A stretch of 64,000 nucleotides of DNA from positions 248,001 through 312,000 of the forward strand of contig DIKQ01000013.1 of NCBI GenBank assembly GCA_002424605.1. The letters are read 5' to 3'. A program made the position numbers and the translations under genes. The DNA comes from Cloacimonetes bacterium UBA5614. GTDB taxonomy: Bacteria > Cloacimonadota > Cloacimonadia > Cloacimonadales > Cloacimonadaceae. Shown piece by piece: positions 36,723 through 45,186 of this stretch. Numbering within the stretch: position 1 is the first letter of the stretch; every line of letters starts with the position of its first letter. Below the pieces are notes generated by a model. The model ran no database searches and was not told the origin of the DNA. It worked only from the letters and a program-made list of their open reading frames with translations.

Positions 36723-39700
36723 ATGAATGAAAATCTCAAACATCTTATACTGAAAAGAGAAAAGTGGGTTGAATCTAGCAGAGACAATGATTTTGAAGAA
36801 GGATTAAAACAGATTTTATCGGATTTATACCCAGACACTGCTCATTTTATCTACGAACTCCTTCAAAATGCAGAAGATGCTAAAGCCCAAAACGTTAAAT
36901 TTAGACTTTTTGAAGATCGATTAGAATTTGATCATGACGGCACCAAACTGTTTTCATTCCAAGATGTTGAGGCAATAACGAGCATAGGCAAAAGCCAAAA
37001 GAGCGATGATCATACAAATATTGGAAAGTTCGGGGTGGGTTTTAAATCAGTTTTTGCGTATACTTCAACACCGGAAATTCTTTCAGGAGATTATCATTTT
37101 AAAATCCAAGATTTGGTGGTCCCTGTAAAAGACCACTTATCATTAACTAAAAATAATAATGAAGTGACAATGATGTCTTTCCAGTTTAACAATGAAAAGA
37201 AAAACCCAGAAAAAGCGTATTCTGAAGTAGAAAAGTTACTAAATTCGCTAGGAGAAAGCACTCTACTATTTTTAACGAATATTTCAAAAATTGAGCACAG
37301 TCTCCATAATGGAGAATCAGGTTATGTCTGTAGGGTAAACCTATCGAACAACTTGATTAATATTGTTACCCTTCTACCAAACTATGATGAGCCATCAATT
37401 GTAACCTATATGAGATTTGACAAACAAGTCGAAGTAGTAGATGAAAAAGGCAAAGACAGAAAATGCACAATCTCAATCGCATATGGAGTAGATAATACTG
37501 CAATCCAGACTAATACAGATACAAGAACAGATATAAATAGAATAAATCTCAAAGAGCTTGAGCCAGGAAGAGTATCAATTTACTTCCCGGCTGAGAAAGA
37601 AACATCAAAACTAAAATTCCACATAAATGCACCTTTTGCTTCAACTGTAGCGAGGGATAGTGTTAGAGATTGCGAAGCAAATAAATCGTTAAGGGATCAC
37701 ATAGCAGACTTAGTAGTCGATTCTCTATCTTTCTTAAGAGATAACAAACTACTTAATGTCGACTTTCTCTCAATCCTACCCAATGATGATGACAACTTAT
37801 CAACTTTTTATGATCCAATAAGACTTAAGTTAATAGAGGCTTTCGAAAATGAGGATTTAACTCCCATGAAAAATGGAGGGTATGCTGCTGCAAGAGGAAT
37901 TTTTAGAGGATCATCACAGTTAACATCATTGCTTACTGATAAAGATCTAGTTGTTATATTGAACGATGATTTTAAACCTCCCATGTGGGTTGCAAATGCT
38001 CAATTAAAAAATAGTAGATCAGATGATTTTCTTACTATGTTGGATATTTCCGAATATAGAATAGATGATTTCATATCAGTTCTTGATAAATATCCGGCTT
38101 ATATTGTGCAATGGATTAAAGAAAAGTCTGATGAGTGGCATCAACGTTTATATGCAATATTGTATGATTATTTTACTGGTGGCAATCCCAGCATAATACA
38201 AACTAGGGTTAATATTGCATCAAGGTTAAAAATCATTAGACTGTATGACAATACTTATGAAACTGGAGAGAATTGCTTTTTCCCAGATGAAACAACCGAA
38301 AAAGGTAATTTTATGAAAAGAGTTAAGAAAAGTGTCTATTCATCGGGAACTAATAAAACTCAACTAGAAAAAGCAAAATCGTTTTTAATTAAAGTTGGCG
38401 TACGTGAAGTTGGAGAAGTCGAGCAACTAGAAGCTTATTTAAAAAAGAATTATATGGGTGAAGGTGATGACTTTAAGCCCAAAATTAAAGATATCAAGCG
38501 GTTTATTCGTTTTCTAAAGAGCTACCCGGATCATAAGCATATATTTAAAGATATACATTTAATGAAGCTAGAAGATGGGGTTTGGGGTAAATCACTTAAT
38601 GTTTACTTAGATTCTCCATTTATATCAACTGGGTTAAAAGACTACTATAAGGATCTATCAGACAAGGCACATTTATGGCAGTTATCTGATGAATATATTA
38701 ATATAAATGTACCAATAGATGATATTAAGCAATTTGCACAAGAAATTGGGGCAACTTCATACCTTGTAATTAGGAAGGAATCATATACCTATAGTCAAGA
38801 CTATAAAATTGATTATTTAAAAGACAATATTAAGAGGATTTCTTTAACTATCTCAAAGTTGATTTGGGATGTTTTTATTAAGTATGAGAAAGAAGAGTAC
38901 TATAGCTATTTTTATAAACACAGTCGCCGCCGATCAAATGGTTACTGGAATAGTGATGGTCCGTCAGAGATAATCGATATTTTACAGACACATCCCTGGG
39001 TTCCTCAGAAAACTAATGATAATAACATTGTATTCGTAAATACTTTAGATGCCGAGTCAAAACTTCTACCGGATGGTTTCTTGTTTGATAATGGATGGCA
39101 GTGGTTAAAGCATGTTCAGTTTGGTAAACATGTACAGGAAATTTATGAGCAAAAACGGAAAGAAGAGTTGGAGCGAACTTCAGAATACCAACAACAACTC
39201 AATGCTGCAAAAAATTTAGGATTTGACTCTCCAGATATAGCTAAAAAAATTTCAGAAGCTATCTTAAAAGATCCATATGGATTTTATCAGTGGTATAATG
39301 GCATAATTGATAGTGAGTTTCCAGAAAAGGAATCCCCGAATCCTGATAGAAGATCAGAGTCTATAGCGGATGAAATGGAAGCAGCAGAAACTATTACTAA
39401 TGAAAAGACAACAGCAAGTAGAAGGATTACAAAAGATTTAGTACAGTCTGAAGCTTACTTGAGGTTATCTTATGAAAAAATGGGTAAACTCCATTGTCAA
39501 ATATGTGATAAACAAATGCCTTTTAAGAAAAAAAACGGACAGGATTATATGGAAAAAGTTGAAATACTGGCTCAAAAGTTTTTCCATAAAGAGCATTACT
39601 CTCGTTTTCTATCACTGTGTCCAATATGCTCAGCAAAATATCAAGAGTATGTCAAACACGATGAAAAGCAAATGAACCGAATCAAAGAACTAATCACTAG

Positions 39701-39842
39701 AGGAGAGTTTCAAGAGATTCCACTCAATTTAGATAAAGAAACTCAAAATGCAACTCTAAGGTTCGTAAAAGACCATTATGAAGATCTGAAAAATAGCATA
39801 TTACTAGACAAAGATGTATATGCAACAGATGATAACGCTTAA
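36723..39842 (+). CDS. Large GHKL (sacsin/Hsp90-like) ATPase with zinc-binding tail
   Basis: 1039 residues, starting 3 bp after the helicase stop. The N-terminal ATPase shows the Bergerat-fold motifs IYELLQN49AEDA, FDHDGTKLFS and GKFGVGFKSV (101-110), as in sacsin-like proteins. A long unassigned middle follows. Near the end, C925xxC928 and C966xxC969 with histidines between (FHKEHYSRF) form a zinc ribbon or degenerate HNH fold. The partner is probably the HEPN-helicase. GHKL ATPases occur in several defence systems, but this pairing is not one I can name. Confidence 0.85.
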   Translation: MNENLKHLILKREKWVESSRDNDFEEGLKQILSDLYPDTAHFIYELLQNAEDAKAQNVKFRLFEDRLEFDHDGTKLFSFQDVEAITSIGKSQKSDDHTNIGKFGVGFKSVFAYTSTPEILSGDYHFKIQDLVVPVKDHLSLTKNNNEVTMMSFQFNNEKKNPEKAYSEVEKLLNSLGESTLLFLTNISKIEHSLHNGESGYVCRVNLSNNLINIVTLLPNYDEPSIVTYMRFDKQVEVVDEKGKDRKCTISIAYGVDNTAIQTNTDTRTDINRINLKELEPGRVSIYFPAEKETSKLKFHINAPFASTVARDSVRDCEANKSLRDHIADLVVDSLSFLRDNKLLNVDFLSILPNDDDNLSTFYDPIRLKLIEAFENEDLTPMKNGGYAAARGIFRGSSQLTSLLTDKDLVVILNDDFKPPMWVANAQLKNSRSDDFLTMLDISEYRIDDFISVLDKYPAYIVQWIKEKSDEWHQRLYAILYDYFTGGNPSIIQTRVNIASRLKIIRLYDNTYETGENCFFPDETTEKGNFMKRVKKSVYSSGTNKTQLEKAKSFLIKVGVREVGEVEQLEAYLKKNYMGEGDDFKPKIKDIKRFIRFLKSYPDHKHIFKDIHLMKLEDGVWGKSLNVYLDSPFISTGLKDYYKDLSDKAHLWQLSDEYININVPIDDIKQFAQEIGATSYLVIRKESYTYSQDYKIDYLKDNIKRISLTISKLIWDVFIKYEKEEYYSYFYKHSRRRSNGYWNSDGPSEIIDILQTHPWVPQKTNDNNIVFVNTLDAESKLLPDGFLFDNGWQWLKHVQFGKHVQEIYEQKRKEELERTSEYQQQLNAAKNLGFDSPDIAKKISEAILKDPYGFYQWYNGIIDSEFPEKESPNPDRRSESIADEMEAAETITNEKTTASRRITKDLVQSEAYLRLSYEKMGKLHCQICDKQMPFKKKNGQDYMEKVEILAQKFFHKEHYSRFLSLCPICSAKYQEYVKHDEKQMNRIKELITRGEFQEIPLNLDKETQNATLRFVKDHYEDLKNSILLDKDVYATDDNA

Positions 39843-39869
39843 TCTCAATTATTTAGATGAGGAGATGCC

Positions 39870-40577
39870 ATGAAAGTGCGTTATGATGATGATTTAGAAA
39901 AGATAGTGACGTCTATACTAGGAATTATCGGTACTCTTGCCATTATTGTGAATTTGCTTTTGAAAGGAATTACTCCTGAGAATACATTAGATGCAATAAA
40001 AGATATCGCTAGTTTAATTATAACAGTTATTGTTTTCATGATAGCGAGTAGGATATTCCGAAAACCATCATTGAAATCATTTACTGATAGATTCGAAGCC
40101 TATTTAAGGGAGTGGGCTGAACAAAACGTATGCCTAATTGATCCAGAAAGCGCAACAATTGAAAAGGGTAAAGATAACAAAAGAGCATATACAATGGTCG
40201 TAGACCATACCAGCTTTGTTAATGGCACTCCCGCTAGTAAAAGCAAAAGAGGCGCTTTTTTGTATTTACCCTTAAAGGATGACTTAGGTAATCCCAAAGT
40301 GCAAATAGAGTTCAGATTGAATGATTCTACCTTTAAAAGACAAGATAAATACAGAACTCCAGAAGGGAAACCAGATTTGAAAAGTATCGTTGTTAATTTT
40401 GCTTTAAGAATTCAGAGTGCATTTGGAGAGCAGTTAAAAATCAAAGCTTATCCCAAACCAGAAGATAAAGAAGTTATAGTTATCGACATGTCTGATATGG
40501 AAAAAACCACAGAAAATGCTAAGAAATTGATAGATTTAGTAGAATTTGTTAAAACACTATATCTAGCTTTGGCATAG
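39870..40577 (+). CDS. Membrane protein of unknown function in defence cassette
   Basis: 235 residues. Two membrane helices at about 14-32 and 42-62 (IVTSILGIIGTLAIIVNLLL, IASLIITVIVFMIAS) are followed by a cytoplasmic domain of about 170 residues with no recognised family. GGAG lies shortly before the ATG. It is 27 bp after the GHKL gene and likely co-transcribed. It might be a membrane-damaging or anchoring component. The following 116 bp hold only a 35-codon frame that I do not support. Confidence 0.65.
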   Translation: MKVRYDDDLEKIVTSILGIIGTLAIIVNLLLKGITPENTLDAIKDIASLIITVIVFMIASRIFRKPSLKSFTDRFEAYLREWAEQNVCLIDPESATIEKGKDNKRAYTMVVDHTSFVNGTPASKSKRGAFLYLPLKDDLGNPKVQIEFRLNDSTFKRQDKYRTPEGKPDLKSIVVNFALRIQSAFGEQLKIKAYPKPEDKEVIVIDMSDMEKTTENAKKLIDLVEFVKTLYLALA

Positions 40578-40693
40578 ATGGTGTTTATCATGAGATTTTT
40601 TCAAAGAATATTATTCAAACTCGAAAATAAACACTCTTGGCTAGTCTTCTGTTGTGGGTCTAGCATAAATGAGTTTTCGGTTTAGGAGGATTT

Positions 40694-43600
40694 ATGTTTA
40701 GGATAGTTCACATGTCTGACTTACACATTACCCCAAAAAACTACGGTAAGTTTGAAAGGGAAATAATACCAGCACTTAAGCAAGAACTTATTGGCATGGT
40801 AAATGAGCATCCTGTGGATTTGATATGTTTTTCTGGAGATATTATTTCTATGGGTGGAGATGGATTTTCCACAATTTATGATGCACTGAAGTGCTTTCAA
40901 GAGAATTTCATAAACGCATTGCTCAGTGTCGATTCACTTGGATATTTAAAAAAAAGGATTGTAATATGCCCCGGCAATCACGAGGTTGAAAGATCTAAGA
41001 TTGATCCAATTTTTGAAAAAGGAATAAAAGCTACTCTCAAAGAAAAGGATGGATATGAGCTATGTTTAGAATCTTACGAAAAGAATCTTTCGAACTTTGA
41101 GAGAATAAATCAATACAAGCTATTTGAAAGTGAATTCTATAAAAGTCAAGATACAACAATTATAGAACAATCTCAATTCCAAGTAACAGCTAGTTATGCT
41201 GTAGATCATGGGAAGATAGGTGTATTGAGTCTCAACAGCGTATGGAGAAGTACAGGCTCAAATAACGACTATGGTTCGTTACTTCTATCAATAGAATCTT
41301 TAAATAATGCGACGGATATGCTAAAATCAAATGACATTAGAGTAGCTCTTGTACATCATCATTTCAGTTATTACCATAGTAGCATAAGAGACCAAATTGA
41401 GAGTTTATTCCATAAGAATTTCGACATTTTGTTATGTGGTCATGCTCACCATGGGAAATCAAGTTATTCAAACACACTTTCTGACTCATTACTGATTTCT
41501 ATAGCACCGAATTTAAATCCCGACAATAAAAATTCAGATAGCATTGACTTTTCAGTGGGATTTACTGTCATAGATTACAACCTAAAAGAACTGCTTTGCA
41601 CCTTAAACTATAAAAGATATTGTGGAAAATCGAAAGAATTCATACCTAATTTAGATATTACAGATAATGGTATAGTTATATATAGATTACCTGATGTGAA
41701 TTCTGCTACTGAAGTTCAAAAGCAAGCATCCAGTGTTAGAGCTTCTTTACGAAGTGAGGCTGATATTCTCAATGACCATTTGCTTAGTAGTATTGCGAAC
41801 ACAAACGCCCCTAAATCAATTGAATCTATTTTTGTCGACCCTCCAATTTACCGTAAAAAAGAATTCACTGAAGAAAATGGTGAAAAAACAACCTATGTTA
41901 ATATTGACCATATCATTAGGCAAGTGGATAATTCTGTAATTCTTGGTCTAAGGGAATCTGGAAAAACTATATTACTGGATAGAATCTATATTGAATACCT
42001 TAATAATTATGATCTGTATCATGTTATTCCGGTTAGATTAGATTATAGCGATTTGGGCTATCGAGATATTATTAATTGTATAAGGCATTATCTACGAATA
42101 CCTCTCCAAATCTTTATGGACTTCTTATCCCACTATGAAATTGTCTTGCTACTCGATAATTTGGTCATTCAAAGTTCAGATATTCAAAATAAGCACATAA
42201 AAGAATTTATTCAAGAATACCCAAATATTAGGATTGTCTCAACATATAATTCTAATTTAAAAGATGAAGTCCCGATTGAAATTCTTAACGATCCAGTTTT
42301 CTGTACATTTGAAACTTATCATATCGACGATTATAAAACAAAACATATTCGGTCTTTAGTATGTAATTGGTTTTGTAATGCTCATGATAAAACATTCACA
42401 GAGAAAAAACTTGATAGCATTAAGCAAATCATATTATCTTTCAATCTACCTCGTAATCCGCTATCCATCTCGATGTTTTTGTGGATAATCGAACAACAAG
42501 AAACGTATAGACCTCAAAATCAAGCAGCGATGGTAGAAAATTTTGTCGACAACCTTTTAGAGAAAACTAGGCTAAAAAACGTTTTTAGCGACGACTTCAA
42601 TTTTGGTAATAAGCTTCACCTACTATCTGATATTGCAAAGAAAATGCTGTTCGAAAATAAGATTAACTATCGGATCCCTAAACTTGAATTATGCAGATTT
42701 ATTGAAGATCGTTTTGTTCAAATGGGATTCAAACTCAAAATATCCTCGGACGATATAGTAGAAGAATTTACAAGAAGAGGGTTACTGATTATTGAGATTG
42801 AAGAGATGAAAACTTATGTAAGATTTAAGTTCAAATTCTTATTCCAATTTTTCTTAGCAAAAGCAATTGAATACGACAATGCTTTTGCTGAATATGTAAT
42901 GGATAGTAACCGCTATCTAATGTATTATGAAACAATAGATTACTATACTGCAATAAAAAGAAACTCGAGAGATTATTTAGAAATGGCAGTTGAACGCATG
43001 AATGAAATCTATGCTGAAATTAATAAAGTGATTGATGGATTTGAATTTAAGCATGATCAAATATATAAAAATCATGGTTCTTTGGTCGAAAGAAGTGATA
43101 GCAAGAAGCTTATAACTGCAATTAAACAGTCAAAACCAACTCCCGAAAGATTGGATGAAATTGATGATGGATTACTTCAAGAATCTCCAATAGAAAAAGG
43201 AATTCCGTCTATTGAGAACCAATTAGAAACTTGGCAAAAACTTGAACGCAGTTGGATTTTGGCTGCAAATTGCTTGAGAAATGGCGAAGAGATAGATAAT
43301 TCCGATAATTACAAGAAAAAGGCGTATGACCTAATAATAAAATGCTCCATGTCGTTTGCGTTTGTTTACAAATTGTGGCTTAATGAAAGAGTAAAAGATG
43401 GAGCTAATGATAAAGAAAAAATCCTATATAGTGTGTTACCTTTGTTCCATCAATTACTATTAAAAAACTTGATCGGCACGAAGAAATTAGAACTTATTTT
43501 CAAGCAAGTTATCGAAGAACGGATTTCGAATAGGGAAGTTACAGATTTTGAGAAATACATAGATGTATTCCTATATTCAGATATTAAAGGTGATAATTAT

Positions 43601-43846
43601 CCAAAGTACATTAAACAATTAATGCGGAACACGAGGCATAAATATATTAAAGACATGATTCTATTCAAACTAATTACCTACTATTATTTGAGAACGATAT
43701 CAAAAGAGGATGCGATTATATACGAGGATCTAATTGGAGATATATTAACAAAAAACAAGAAGCAAGATCCAAGTAGAAAATCAAAAGAAATCAAAAGAAT
43801 TCGTGATCAAAAGAAGGCTAGCAATCGCAATAAAGATGAAGATTAA
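40694..43846 (+). CDS. Metallophosphoesterase-STAND ATPase fusion
   Basis: 1050 residues, with AGGAGG before the ATG. N-terminal calcineurin-like phosphoesterase (about 1-300) has all metal motifs: SD9LH11, SGD49, GN95H96E, VHHH223 and GH250AH252. A P-loop ATPase follows with Walker A LGLRESGKT (417-425) and Walker B VLLLD488, then a long helical C-terminal region. The layout of effector, NTPase switch and sensor is that of STAND/NACHT-type immune proteins. It may hydrolyse a nucleotide or nucleic acid after triggering. Last gene of the cargo; it converges with the transposition genes. Confidence 0.85.
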   Translation: MFRIVHMSDLHITPKNYGKFEREIIPALKQELIGMVNEHPVDLICFSGDIISMGGDGFSTIYDALKCFQENFINALLSVDSLGYLKKRIVICPGNHEVERSKIDPIFEKGIKATLKEKDGYELCLESYEKNLSNFERINQYKLFESEFYKSQDTTIIEQSQFQVTASYAVDHGKIGVLSLNSVWRSTGSNNDYGSLLLSIESLNNATDMLKSNDIRVALVHHHFSYYHSSIRDQIESLFHKNFDILLCGHAHHGKSSYSNTLSDSLLISIAPNLNPDNKNSDSIDFSVGFTVIDYNLKELLCTLNYKRYCGKSKEFIPNLDITDNGIVIYRLPDVNSATEVQKQASSVRASLRSEADILNDHLLSSIANTNAPKSIESIFVDPPIYRKKEFTEENGEKTTYVNIDHIIRQVDNSVILGLRESGKTILLDRIYIEYLNNYDLYHVIPVRLDYSDLGYRDIINCIRHYLRIPLQIFMDFLSHYEIVLLLDNLVIQSSDIQNKHIKEFIQEYPNIRIVSTYNSNLKDEVPIEILNDPVFCTFETYHIDDYKTKHIRSLVCNWFCNAHDKTFTEKKLDSIKQIILSFNLPRNPLSISMFLWIIEQQETYRPQNQAAMVENFVDNLLEKTRLKNVFSDDFNFGNKLHLLSDIAKKMLFENKINYRIPKLELCRFIEDRFVQMGFKLKISSDDIVEEFTRRGLLIIEIEEMKTYVRFKFKFLFQFFLAKAIEYDNAFAEYVMDSNRYLMYYETIDYYTAIKRNSRDYLEMAVERMNEIYAEINKVIDGFEFKHDQIYKNHGSLVERSDSKKLITAIKQSKPTPERLDEIDDGLLQESPIEKGIPSIENQLETWQKLERSWILAANCLRNGEEIDNSDNYKKKAYDLIIKCSMSFAFVYKLWLNERVKDGANDKEKILYSVLPLFHQLLLKNLIGTKKLELIFKQVIEERISNREVTDFEKYIDVFLYSDIKGDNYPKYIKQLMRNTRHKYIKDMILFKLITYYYLRTISKEDAIIYEDLIGDILTKNKKQDPSRKSKEIKRIRDQKKASNRNKDED

Positions 43847-43958
43847 ATCAAAGTAATGTGGTTTTGGCGTATTGATGTTATTCTTTAAAGGTTTATATGG
43901 GAAGATCATCCAAACTCTAATTAAAAGATTTGTATTAAACAATATACTGAGTTAAAGG

Positions 43959-44462
43959 CTATTGGAAGTACCTTTGTAACCCTACTCTATTTAAAGACCT
44001 AAGATTGTGTAAGATACCTTTCTGTATCTTCCTTCCAATCTTAGGCACATTCTTCCTGAATATGACCACATAGACGAACTGCCTGAGGTCAACCACTTCA
44101 ATCGAGGCTAAAGCTTCCAGGTAGATATATACCCATTGCCTGGATTTACCTATAGCATGGGCTATTTCCCGAATAGACTTGTATCTGCTTTGTTCCAGGA
44201 CATCCAACAGCTTGTGGGCATCTGCAATGCTAAAAGTCCAGCCTTTGTAATGCTGATAACCAATCCTGGCTTGAAAGCGGTTGGCTTTGACATAGATAGG
44301 CGGATTATCCTCTATCTGTTTGATGACCTGGTTTTCCATTAGAGTTAGTAATTGTTCTGTGACTGTTCTTATGCTTAGGTTGGTGAACTTGGCAATTGTC
44401 TCTGCATTGAACGGTTTGCTATACTGGTTCACGAAGTTTAGGATCAGTTTATCGTCTGTCAC
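43959..44462 (-). CDS. Double-HTH DNA-binding protein of the transposition module
   Basis: 167 residues, GTG start with AAAGGA upstream. Two helix-turn-helix units are visible: PFNAETIAKFTNLSIRTVTE (about 17-36) and YKSIREIAHAIGKSRQWVYI (about 93-112), with a basic tail. It starts 4 bp after the ATPase stop, so it belongs to the transposase operon. No zinc-finger or TniQ signature is present. It could be a target selector, co-factor or regulator. The 112 bp beyond it, towards the cargo, show no clear terminator. Confidence 0.75.
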   Translation of the reverse strand: MTDDKLILNFVNQYSKPFNAETIAKFTNLSIRTVTEQLLTLMENQVIKQIEDNPPIYVKANRFQARIGYQHYKGWTFSIADAHKLLDVLEQSRYKSIREIAHAIGKSRQWVYIYLEALASIEVVDLRQFVYVVIFRKNVPKIGRKIQKGILHNLRSLNRVGLQRYFQ

Positions 44463-44466
44463 TTCT

Positions 44467-45177
44467 CTATCCTTTCAAATCTGACTGAGTTACTAGGTCG
44501 AGTTTCCTGATGATGCCGATCTCTTCTACCGAGTGGATCAGCTTCATGGCTTTTCTAAGGTTTCCGCAGGAGTGGAAGTGGATATAGTCGATCACATCTT
44601 GACTGAACTTGATCTCCAGTATTTCTTGGCAAAACTGAGCTATGTCCTGCTTGGAGACATCCTGAAACTCATAGAAGAAGTTGCATCTATCGAAGTAATA
44701 CTCATTGATCTGGTTAAGCCTGTCCTTGGCATTCTGCATACCAATGAGGATAACGATGGCAGTGGTCTCATCCACAATATCCCTGATCGTTCCCAAGAGC
44801 TGAGGATGACGGAAGGCATAATCTATCTCGTCTATTACGATAATGGTATCTTTATGGTCTTCTATTAAGGACAGGCACATCAGGAACAGGTCATTGGCGG
44901 TGCCATATGGGATATACTCTCCCAGACCGAATCTCTTGTATAGGGTCAAGAGCAGTTTAGAGGCAAAGGCTTTAGGGGTGGTGGTGGCTTCCAATCTCAG
45001 ATAGACATAACCTCTACTGAAGGCCATGCGGTTGGCATAAGTGGTCTTGCCGAGTCCCGGTCTGCCATACAGCAGTCCCAGTCCCACCATCTCCAGTTTG
45101 GGTCGCTTCAGCAGGTATTCTATGCATTTATCGGCAGCAATTACATTCTGGGTTTTGACTAATACTCCCTGTTTCAT
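44467..45177 (-). CDS. MuB/TnsC-like AAA+ ATPase of transposon
   Basis: 236 residues, shorter than MuB or TniB. Walker A GRPGLGKTTYA (38-48), Walker B TIIVIDEID (111-119) and a C-terminal helical lid. Such ATPases bind target DNA, recruit the transposase and give target immunity. GGAG precedes the ATG, which lies 9 bp after the transposase stop. Confidence 0.9.
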   Translation of the reverse strand: MKQGVLVKTQNVIAADKCIEYLLKRPKLEMVGLGLLYGRPGLGKTTYANRMAFSRGYVYLRLEATTTPKAFASKLLLTLYKRFGLGEYIPYGTANDLFLMCLSLIEDHKDTIIVIDEIDYAFRHPQLLGTIRDIVDETTAIVILIGMQNAKDRLNQINEYYFDRCNFFYEFQDVSKQDIAQFCQEILEIKFSQDVIDYIHFHSCGNLRKAMKLIHSVEEIGIIRKLDLVTQSDLKG

Positions 45178-45186
45178 GCTAATCTC

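Noticed and set aside
40578..40685. 35-codon frame between the membrane protein and phosphoesterase genes
   Set aside because: No Shine-Dalgarno, no recognisable sequence pattern, and it ends just before the AGGAGG of the next gene.
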